From Dehalococcoidales bacterium (GTDB taxonomy: Bacteria > Chloroflexota > Dehalococcoidia > Dehalococcoidales > UBA2162), in the NCBI GenBank assembly GCA_020354275.1, contig CP070645.1:1654121-1667895 (forward strand): DNA of 13,775 nucleotides. The letters are read 5' to 3'. The notes under the pieces were generated by a model that was not told where the DNA came from, made no database searches, and saw only the letters and a list, made by a program, of their open reading frames with translations. Both the position numbers and the translations under genes were made by a program. Shown here in pieces: positions 1 to 5,718 of the stretch. Positions within the stretch are counted from its first letter, which is position 1. Every line of letters begins with the position of its first letter.

Positions 1-1200
1 GTTGACCTCGATGCCTTCTTCGTCTCCGTGGAGCAGGTATTGAATCCCGAGCTCCAGGGCAAGCCGGTGGTGGTGGGGGGAAGACCTGGCGGTAGGGGAG
101 TGGTGGCGGCGGCATCGTACGAGGCACGTGCCTTTGGCCTTTATTCCAGCATGCCGCTGGTGACGGCCAGCCGTCTCTGCCCGCAGGCAATATTTATCGA
201 GGGCAACTACACCAGGTACCGTGACGCTTCACAGAAATTCATGGCTATCCTGGCTGACTTCACCCCCTTCGTTGAGCCGGCCGGACTGGACGAGGCCTAT
301 CTGGATGTGACCGGTTTTGAATCTATACACGGTTCTATTCATGAGATGGCGGTGAAAATCAAACAAAGGGTAAAAAATGAAACGGGTCTATGTGCTTCGG
401 TGGGTATCGCCAGCAGCAAGATTGTGGCCAAGGTTGCCTCCGATTCGTCCAAGCCGGACGGGTTGATAGAAGTGGCCAGGGGAAAAGAACATTCTTTCTT
501 AGCCCCAATGGCGGTAAACAGGCTTCCGGGAGTAGGCAAAAGGACAGAACAGAAATTAAAGGGTCTGGGGATAAACACCATAGGTGAAATGTATGATTTG
601 CCATTGGCTGCTCTTAAAAGCCATTTCGGTGCTTCTGGTGAGGCACTGTATCGTTTTACGCGTGGCCAGGACAATAGAAGAGTAGAGGTTCCCGGGGTTG
701 CCAGGTCTATCAGCCGGGAGACCACATTCCAGGAAGACACCAGAGACCAATCGAGGCTGAAGGCAACACTGCGTTATCTTGGCGAGAGGGTTGGCGCCGA
801 TTTGCGCAGCCGGAATAAACGGGCGAAATGCGTCACCCTGAAGCTGAGATATGCCGATTTCACCACCATCACCCGCCGGCATACTCTGAAAAAACCAGCC
901 GACAGTGACAGGGTGATATATGATACCGGTGAGGGGTTACTGGAAAGGGCACTGGCCCAGGAAAAGCAGGCGGTCCGTCTTATCGGCACCGGGGTATCAG
1001 GGCTGGTTGAATCCGGCCAGCAGCTGGATATGCTTGATGCCCAGACGCGAAGGCAAGAGCAGCTGAATATGGCCATTGACCGAATCCGCGACAGGTACGG
1101 CTTCACCGCTATACAGACCGGGCAGACCCTGCTGTTGAAAGACCTCTACAAAAAGGACGGCGGCCGGTACAGCCTGGATACACCTAGCTTATCGCGGTAA
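1..1200 (+). CDS. dinB: DNA polymerase IV (Y-family translesion polymerase), 5' end outside window
   Basis: Error-prone Y-family DNA polymerase that copies past damaged bases. The frame is open from base 1, and the first visible residues (VDLDAFFVSVEQ) are the family's N-terminal catalytic motif. The gene therefore starts a few codons before the window; the GTG at 28 is internal. In the 399 visible residues, D2 should be the first metal ligand and F7 the steric gate. D97-E98 (LDEAYLDVT) is the second acidic motif. A helix-hairpin-helix follows near 170-190 (LPGVGKRTEQKLKGLGI), then the little-finger domain. QLDMLD near residue 341 resembles a beta-clamp-binding motif. The length matches the family apart from the missing start. 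It converges on the mscS gene. Since lexA lies 3.2 kb away, SOS control is plausible, but its promoter is outside the window. Confidence 0.96.
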   Translation, partial: VDLDAFFVSVEQVLNPELQGKPVVVGGRPGGRGVVAAASYEARAFGLYSSMPLVTASRLCPQAIFIEGNYTRYRDASQKFMAILADFTPFVEPAGLDEAYLDVTGFESIHGSIHEMAVKIKQRVKNETGLCASVGIASSKIVAKVASDSSKPDGLIEVARGKEHSFLAPMAVNRLPGVGKRTEQKLKGLGINTIGEMYDLPLAALKSHFGASGEALYRFTRGQDNRRVEVPGVARSISRETTFQEDTRDQSRLKATLRYLGERVGADLRSRNKRAKCVTLKLRYADFTTITRRHTLKKPADSDRVIYDTGEGLLERALAQEKQAVRLIGTGVSGLVESGQQLDMLDAQTRRQEQLNMAIDRIRDRYGFTAIQTGQTLLLKDLYKKDGGRYSLDTPSLSR

Positions 1201-1322
1201 GACCTCATGAGAACCCTTCTTTTGTCTCATCCTCATCCATAGGTTTACCTACTGGCTAACTGGTTAAGGTACTCCAATATACCACCTAACCTGATTTAGG
1301 TCGGGATAATAAGGGGTAGGTT

Positions 1323-1341
1323 GAAGGGGCAACGCCCCTTC
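1323..1341. repeat. Perfect short hairpin (8-bp stem, 3-nt loop)
   Basis: GAAGGGGC - AAC - GCCCCTTC forms a perfect 8-bp stem between the convergent dinB and mscS genes. On the plus strand it is followed by an A-rich run, not a T run, so it is not a classical intrinsic terminator for dinB. It could still act as a 3'-end-stabilising or Rho-assisted structure. Together with the adjacent hairpin it may be part of a dispersed intergenic repeat. That is a guess from its appearance and needs a whole-genome comparison. Confidence 0.5.
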
Positions 1342-1342
1342 A

Positions 1343-1379
1343 TAAAAAACTTCCCCCTTTCCTTTTAAGGAGAGGGGGA
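1343..1379 (-). terminator. Intrinsic terminator of the mscS gene
   Basis: On the minus strand, starting about 25 nt after the mscS stop, there is a stem of about 13 bp (arms 1352-1364 and 1367-1379, one G-T wobble, tight T/A-rich loop). It is followed by AAG and a run of six T (1343-1350 region read on the minus strand). This is the textbook layout for Rho-independent termination of the leftward transcript. The same stem could slow rightward dinB transcripts but has no T run on that side. Confidence 0.7.
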
Positions 1380-1404
1380 TACAGGGGGTGAGGTTATAGA
1401 TAAC

Positions 1405-2526
1405 CTAATTTCCCTCTGTATCCACGGTATCGGGGTTGGCAAAGGGGAAGGAGGGTGGGGTACCTTCTGGCCAGTGCAGGTAGGTGGTGCGTACCGGGTA
1501 GTTGATGGTGATTCCCTCTCTGCCGAAACGGGCGTGAAGGCGCTTGACCAGCTCGCTCTGCATCCGGAAGGTAGATATTCTATCCCTGGCCTGCACCCAT
1601 ATCCAGAAATTGATGTTGGAATCACCGAACCCATCGAAGCCGAACCAGGGCTCAAACGTCTTGACCGCCTCCTCCAGTTCGTCAATCACCTCCCGTGCCA
1701 CCTCCAGGGTTACTTTTTCAACATAGGTCAGGTCGCTGCTGTAGCTGACGCCGCAGTTGACAATTACGGCGACCTCCATGGAGGGGCCATAGTAGTTGGT
1801 GATTATACTGTCAACCAGGCGGGAGTTGGGGATGATTAACATGTTGTTGAACGGTGTGCGGATGCGGGTGCTACGCCAGCCAATATCGGTAACATAACCC
1901 CTGGTAGCAGGGTCAATCTCAATGTAGTCGCCGACGCGCAACATACGGTCGGATACTATCTGAACACCGGCGAAGAAGTTGCCCAGGGTTGGCTGAAGTG
2001 CCAGGGCGACAGCCAGGCCGCCGATGCCCAGACCGGCGACGATAGGCGTGATGGCGATGTTCAGGTAATCCAGTAGTATAAGGACGCCAAATATATAGAC
2101 AATTATTATCAGAAAACGGCGGAAAAAGCGGATAAGCCCCTCGTCTATGTTTGCCTTACGGCGTACCGAACGGCTGCGCAGGTACCAGACAAGCAGGACA
2201 CTGCTGACCCGGGCGAACCCGTATGTGACCAGAACGATGACCACGGCGATATTGACTGTCAGCAAAACTGGCCGCCATGTTTCCAGATAGGTAACAGAGT
2301 TCAGTGCCAGGAAGATCCCCTGGAGCATGACTAGGAACACCACCGGCCGGTAAAGACTCCCCACCAATTGCGAAGCGAGAGTCTCCCTGTCCTTGTTTCT
2401 CAATCTGTTATGAAAGAGTCTCATGCCCAGAAAGATGAGCCAGGAACCCAGGGTAAAAACGAGCACTATTCCCGTTGCCCAAAGAGTTTCCAGTAATGGG
2501 GAACCAGACACAAAATCAGGTGGCAT
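1405..2526 (-). CDS. MscS-family mechanosensitive ion channel
   Basis: Small-conductance mechanosensitive channel family protein of the cytoplasmic membrane, which opens under membrane tension to release solutes on osmotic downshock. The 373 residues show hydrophobic segments at about 12-36, 59-78, 86-115 and 136-157. The pore-lining helix at about 158-192 carries the characteristic Gly/Ala pattern (AGLGIGGLAVALALQPTLGN). The beta domain follows (DYIEIDPATRGYVTDIGWRSTRIRT, NSRLVDSIITNYY), then the alpha/beta C-terminal domain to about 350 and a short acidic tail. GGAGGA sits 7-8 nt before the ATG, fixing the start. It is the only gene of its transcript, with its own promoter and terminator. 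The family is clear; which solute or gating tension is not predictable. Confidence 0.95.
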   Translation of the reverse strand: MPPDFVSGSPLLETLWATGIVLVFTLGSWLIFLGMRLFHNRLRNKDRETLASQLVGSLYRPVVFLVMLQGIFLALNSVTYLETWRPVLLTVNIAVVIVLVTYGFARVSSVLLVWYLRSRSVRRKANIDEGLIRFFRRFLIIIVYIFGVLILLDYLNIAITPIVAGLGIGGLAVALALQPTLGNFFAGVQIVSDRMLRVGDYIEIDPATRGYVTDIGWRSTRIRTPFNNMLIIPNSRLVDSIITNYYGPSMEVAVIVNCGVSYSSDLTYVEKVTLEVAREVIDELEEAVKTFEPWFGFDGFGDSNINFWIWVQARDRISTFRMQSELVKRLHARFGREGITINYPVRTTYLHWPEGTPPSFPFANPDTVDTEGN

Positions 2527-2590
2527 AATATCCTCCTCCGAGGGTTTGAGAAAGCCTTTTTATAAAGATATTATCGCTTAAGTAGCCACT

Positions 2591-2619
2591 AGTATAGCAC
2601 TGTGCCCTATGTGAGTCTA
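2591..2619 (-). promoter_or_regulatory. Predicted sigma-70 promoter of mscS
   Basis: On the minus strand TAGACT (2614-2619), a 17-bp spacer and TATACT (2591-2596) match the -35 and -10 consensus at 4/6 and 5/6 positions. The start point would be near 2584, giving a leader of about 58 nt with a good ribosome binding site. Sequence match only. Confidence 0.5.
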
Positions 2620-2666
2620 GCTGGGTAAATATTCATGGGGAGTGGCGGTTAGATGGGGAAATGTAT

Positions 2667-2696
2667 TTGACGGGTATTCGGGGCGGGGTAGATAAT
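2667..2696 (+). promoter_or_regulatory. Predicted upstream promoter of ilvE-plsY
   Basis: TTGACG (2667-2672), an 18-bp spacer and GATAAT (2691-2696) each match consensus at 5 of 6 positions. It would start about 74 nt before ilvE. A second candidate lies closer to the gene, so this may be an upstream alternative or a chance match. Confidence 0.35.
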
Positions 2697-2716
2697 GGAC
2701 TGGAGGGAAGGGTTAC

Positions 2717-2745
2717 TTGCTTTATAACTGAGCAGTGACTATAAT
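2717..2745 (+). promoter_or_regulatory. Predicted proximal promoter of ilvE-plsY
   Basis: A perfect TATAAT (2740-2745) stands 17 bp after TTGCTT (2717-2722, 3/6 match). The start point would be near 2752, giving a leader of about 25 nt that contains the ilvE ribosome binding site. No leader peptide or attenuator fits in so short a leader. Confidence 0.5.
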
Positions 2746-2776
2746 AGTGCCCAGCTAGGAAAGGAGATCTCAGACA

Positions 2777-3703
2777 ATGCCGTCATATGCCTTTTTTCAT
2801 GATGAGTTTGTTCCCCTGGATGACGCCAGGATAGGGGTTATGACCAACTTCTTTCACTACGGCACCGGGGTTTTTGAAGGCATCCGGTGTAACTGGAACA
2901 GTGAGAAAAGAGAGTTGTTCATCTTCCGTCTGAGAGAGCACTATGAACGGCTGCATCACGGTTGCCAGGTATTGAAGATTGACTTGCCCTATACCATTGA
3001 TGACCTATGCCGGATAACGGTAGAACTGGTACAGAAGTGCGGTTTCCAGGAAGATATATATATCCGTCCGCTGGCCTATAAGAGCTCCGAGGCTCTCGGT
3101 GTCCGTCTCCATGACCTGGAGTGTGATTTCCTGGTATTTGCCTTCCCCTGGGGCCCGTACCTACCGGAAAAGGTAAGGTGTTGCGTGTCCTCATGGCGGT
3201 TCCCCAGTGAAGTGCCGCGGGCTAAACTTACCGGACTGTATGTCACCAATGCCCTGGCCAAGACAGAGGCCATCGAGAGGGGTTTTGATGAGGCAATAAT
3301 GCTTTCACCGGATGGTTATGTCGCCGAGGGGAGCGGGGAGAACATCTTTCTGGTTAAAGATAATGAACTGGTTACTCCGGCCACCTATGATGGCATTCTG
3401 GTCGGGGTTACCCGCGATACGGTGATAAAGCTGGCCAAAACCGAACTGGGCATCAGGACCACGGAAAGGCATGTTGACCGTGTTGAGCTTTACAATACCG
3501 GGGAGTGCTTTCTTACCGGAACGGCGGCCAATATAACCCCCGTGGCTGAGATTGACGGGCGCAAGATAGGCAGCGGGGAGATCGGGGATATAACCGGTAA
3601 ACTGCAGCAGATCTACTCCGATGTTATACGGGGCAATAACCCGAAATACATTCATTGGTCTATACCGGCTTATGAGCAGGTGGGCTCAGTAGCCGAGGAT
3701 TGA
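2777..3703 (+). CDS. ilvE: Branched-chain amino acid aminotransferase (class IV PLP enzyme)
   Basis: Transfers an amino group between glutamate and the 2-oxo acids of leucine, isoleucine and valine, the last step of their synthesis; cytoplasmic and PLP-dependent. The 308 residues carry the class IV signatures. HYGTGVFEGIR (27-37) is typical of IlvE rather than D-alanine aminotransferase. K150 in RAKLTGLY should bind PLP. E184 lies in YVAEGSGENIF, and the phosphate-loop region FLTGTAANITPV lies near 245. Length matches the family. GGAAAGGAG ends about 9 nt before the ATG. The plsY-family gene begins 9 nt after its stop, so the two are probably co-transcribed. A class IV enzyme with other substrates is possible but less likely given the FEGIR motif. 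Confidence 0.93.
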   Translation: MPSYAFFHDEFVPLDDARIGVMTNFFHYGTGVFEGIRCNWNSEKRELFIFRLREHYERLHHGCQVLKIDLPYTIDDLCRITVELVQKCGFQEDIYIRPLAYKSSEALGVRLHDLECDFLVFAFPWGPYLPEKVRCCVSSWRFPSEVPRAKLTGLYVTNALAKTEAIERGFDEAIMLSPDGYVAEGSGENIFLVKDNELVTPATYDGILVGVTRDTVIKLAKTELGIRTTERHVDRVELYNTGECFLTGTAANITPVAEIDGRKIGSGEIGDITGKLQQIYSDVIRGNNPKYIHWSIPAYEQVGSVAED

Positions 3704-3712
3704 GACACTTAG

Positions 3713-4423
3713 ATGGTGGTCAATGAATTTGTCAGCGGGTCTATTGCCGTAGTCATTGCCTACCTGCTGGGTGCTATCCCGGCAGCCTATATAATCACCC
3801 GTATTTTTAGTGGCAAAGACATCCGTCAAGTGGGTGGTGGTAATGTCGGTGCCCGGAACGTTTTCCAGGAAGTGGGGTGGGTTGCCGGTGTGGCCACCGG
3901 GGTTTTCGACATCGGCAAAGGGGCAGCCGCGGTATTCATCGCTATAAAGATACTTGGAGTGCCTGCCTGGTGGTTTGCCGATGTACCGGCCGAGTGGCTA
4001 TCGAGTGTTCCTACATACTTTGTGCTGGCATCTGCACTGGCGGTGGTGGTGGGACACATCTGGCCTGTTTACCTCAAATTCAGGGGGGGCAGGGGTCTGT
4101 CGCCGGCCATCGGCGTTCTGGCCATACTGATGACCAGGGAATTACTGCTGGCTTTTGCGCTGACAATCGTCATCCTTTTCTTTATCCGCAACCCGATACT
4201 TTCGGTAAATATCAGCTTGCTGACGGTGCCGCTGACCGGCTGGTACATGGAGAAATCATGGCTGCTGGTCATTTTCACAGTGGTACTACTGCTGGTAATG
4301 GTACTGCATTTTGTGCCGACAGCCAGGGCGGCGCTTAAAAAAGCGGGGAGCTGGGATAACCTTATTGACGAGTTGTTGCGGCGGGAGAAGCCCAAGAAAA
4401 CAAAGCAGAAGGTGGTGAAGTAA
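3713..4423 (+). CDS. plsY: PlsY-family membrane protein (glycerol-3-phosphate acyltransferase), divergent motif 1
   Basis: PlsY acylates glycerol 3-phosphate from acyl phosphate, the first step of phospholipid synthesis, in the cytoplasmic membrane. The family is recognisable from LLGAIPAAYI (18-27), DIRQVGGGNVGARNVFQEVG (36-55), FDIGKG (65-70), GHIWPVYLKFRGGRGLSP (114-131) and the RNPILS region near 159. There are about six hydrophobic segments. At 236 residues it is longer than a typical PlsY (about 200); the extra length is a central loop and a lysine-rich tail. Motif 1 departs from the usual GSGNxGATNxxR: the Ser is Gly42, the Thr is Arg48, and the distal Arg is Gln52. The family is supported, but the activity is less certain. 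The start lies 9 nt after ilvE with only a weak ribosome binding site, suggesting translational coupling. It converges on lexA after 16 bp. Confidence 0.82.
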   Translation: MVVNEFVSGSIAVVIAYLLGAIPAAYIITRIFSGKDIRQVGGGNVGARNVFQEVGWVAGVATGVFDIGKGAAAVFIAIKILGVPAWWFADVPAEWLSSVPTYFVLASALAVVVGHIWPVYLKFRGGRGLSPAIGVLAILMTRELLLAFALTIVILFFIRNPILSVNISLLTVPLTGWYMEKSWLLVIFTVVLLLVMVLHFVPTARAALKKAGSWDNLIDELLRREKPKKTKQKVVK

Positions 4424-4439
4424 CCCGTATTGAGTATCG

Positions 4440-5084
4440 TTAAGCCAGCTGCCTGATGACCGCGATTACTTTACCCTGGATTTCGATGTTGTCCGGTTGG
4501 GTGTAAATGGGTTCCATCTGGCTATTGGCCGGTTGCAGCCGGACACGGCCGGGCTCACGGTAGACCTTCTTTAACGTTACCTCTTTTTCTGCCTTGAGCC
4601 AGACGGCGGCCATCTCGCCGTTCTCCGCCGAACTGGCCGACTGCATCAAGACAATATCTCCATCATTAATCAGGGCGTCTATCATTGATGAGCCCTTGAC
4701 CTTGAGGGCGTAGATATTGCTTTTCCCACTGACTAAGTCTGAGGGCACATCAAGGGTATCTGAGGAGGCGGTGATATCCCAGGTGTCCGCTGTTGGCACC
4801 GGTATCGGCTCGCCGGCGGCAATCTGCCCGACAACCGGTATCTGAAAGCTGCTTGCCATGGCCGTAGCGCGGTCGACCAGTTCAATACCGCGTGAGACAC
4901 CGGCATGACGGCGGATATAGCCCTGCCGTTCCAGTATATTCAGGTGGTAGTCAACGACGGATGTTGAGCTGATGCGGCAGCCACTGACGATATCTCTGAC
5001 CGTGGGTGGGTAGCCCTTATTTGACCAGAAACGGCGGATGAAATCGATGATGCTGTTTTGTTTGGCTGATAACCCTTTTGCCAT
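4440..5084 (-). CDS. lexA: LexA repressor (SOS response regulator, self-cleaving)
   Basis: Represses DNA-damage genes and cleaves itself when activated by RecA filaments. The 214 residues have an N-terminal winged helix (about 1-70; TVRDIVSGCRISSTSVVDYHL holds the recognition helix). The cleavage bond is A90-G91 in GQIAAGEPI. The peptidase domain has S133 in VKGSSMID as nucleophile and K172 in EVTLKKVY as general base, so all residues needed for autocleavage are present. The length is typical. The ATG is preceded by a modest AGGA close to the start. A strong promoter and a near-perfect SOS box lie directly upstream, showing autoregulation. It is transcribed alone and converges on the plsY-family gene. 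Confidence 0.97.
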   Translation of the reverse strand: MAKGLSAKQNSIIDFIRRFWSNKGYPPTVRDIVSGCRISSTSVVDYHLNILERQGYIRRHAGVSRGIELVDRATAMASSFQIPVVGQIAAGEPIPVPTADTWDITASSDTLDVPSDLVSGKSNIYALKVKGSSMIDALINDGDIVLMQSASSAENGEMAAVWLKAEKEVTLKKVYREPGRVRLQPANSQMEPIYTQPDNIEIQGKVIAVIRQLA

Positions 5085-5114
5085 TTGTCCTGCTCTAGTT
5101 TGAAAGGTTACTAA

Positions 5115-5128
5115 CGAACACTTGTTCT
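5115..5128. promoter_or_regulatory. SOS box (LexA operator), Gram-positive type
   Basis: CGAACACTTGTTCT matches the Bacillus/Gram-positive LexA operator CGAAC-N4-GTTCG at all but the last base; the core GAAC-ACTT-GTTC is a perfect inverted repeat of half-sites. It covers the predicted lexA transcription start (about 5127), where bound LexA would block its own promoter. It is unlike the E. coli CTGT-N8-ACAG box. Confidence 0.88.
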
Positions 5129-5133
5129 AAATT

Positions 5134-5162
5134 ACTATATAGTCAATCGGTGTTTTTGTCAA
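5134..5162 (-). promoter_or_regulatory. Predicted sigma-70 promoter of lexA
   Basis: On the minus strand a perfect TTGACA (5157-5162), a 17-bp spacer and TATAGT (5134-5139, 5/6) form one of the best promoters in the window. The start point near 5127 falls inside the SOS box, and the leader would be about 43 nt. Confidence 0.8.
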
Positions 5163-5309
5163 GAGGTGCACACCTGTTTGGCTATTAGAAAATATAGTAG
5201 CTCAAGAAGCGATATGGAAAGGACACTTTTGGTATCTGTAACGGTCTGCTAGGTTGGTAAGGTGAAGGTAATGACACCCAAATCCTGACCAGTTTCTGGA
5301 ACAGATCGT

Positions 5310-5609
5310 TTAACTTGCTTCGGCCTGGGGTTCCGGTTCTGCCGACGGTTTGAGCTGGTTCAGTTTCTTCATCAGCCGTTGTTTACGCCGGGCGGCATTG
5401 TTGGGGTGGATAATCCCCTTATTAGCTGCTTTATCCAGGGTGCTGACAGCTGTTACCACTGCTTTCTCAGCAGCCTCAAGGTCTCCGGCAAATATCAATC
5501 TCTCCGCTCTGGTGATGCTGCTTTTGCACATACTGCGGACGGACTTATTACGTACTGCTTTCCTGGCGGATGAGCGCATCTCTTTTTTGGCTGTTTTGGT
5601 GACTGGCAA
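5310..5609 (-). CDS. rpsT: 30S ribosomal protein S20 (UUG start)
   Basis: Small basic primary 16S rRNA-binding protein of the 30S subunit. Its 99 residues show the S20 pattern: KTAKKEMRSSARKAVRNKSVR at the N-terminus, AERLIFAGDLEAAEKAV in the middle, and LDKAANKGIIHPNNAARRKQRLMKKLNQL near 58-86. A family-atypical Pro/Glu/Ala tail follows (87-99). The start is TTG (5607-5609). No in-frame ATG is better, and GGAGG (minus strand of 5616-5620) sits 6 nt before the TTG, which decides the start. E. coli rpsT also uses UUG, where it takes part in S20 self-regulation; whether that applies here is inference. It lies 109 nt after rel with its own promoter. Confidence 0.95.
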   Translation of the reverse strand: MPVTKTAKKEMRSSARKAVRNKSVRSMCKSSITRAERLIFAGDLEAAEKAVVTAVSTLDKAANKGIIHPNNAARRKQRLMKKLNQLKPSAEPEPQAEAS

Positions 5610-5639
5610 TATGTTCCTCCATTAGGTTTGTACCAGACT

Positions 5640-5668
5640 ATTATTAAACAAAATGGGACATATTTCAA
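5640..5668 (-). promoter_or_regulatory. Predicted sigma-70 promoter of rpsT
   Basis: On the minus strand TTGAAA (5663-5668), a 17-bp spacer and AATAAT (5640-5645) match consensus at 5/6 each. The start point would be near 5633, with a leader of about 24 nt including the GGAGG site. It gives rpsT expression independent of upstream rel, whose stop is 51 bp before it. Confidence 0.62.
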
Positions 5669-5718
5669 GGGAGCCGGTTTATTTGGGGAGGTAAAATCCG
5701 GGATAATTGCTTTAAGGT

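Noticed and set aside
339..740. Leftward open frame of 133 codons inside dinB
   Set aside because: Antisense to a well-supported polymerase gene, no ribosome binding site, and a sequence without any family pattern.
5281..5309. Possible terminator after rpsT (CCAG-TTT-CTGG)
   Set aside because: Stem of only 4 bp and no T run on the minus strand.
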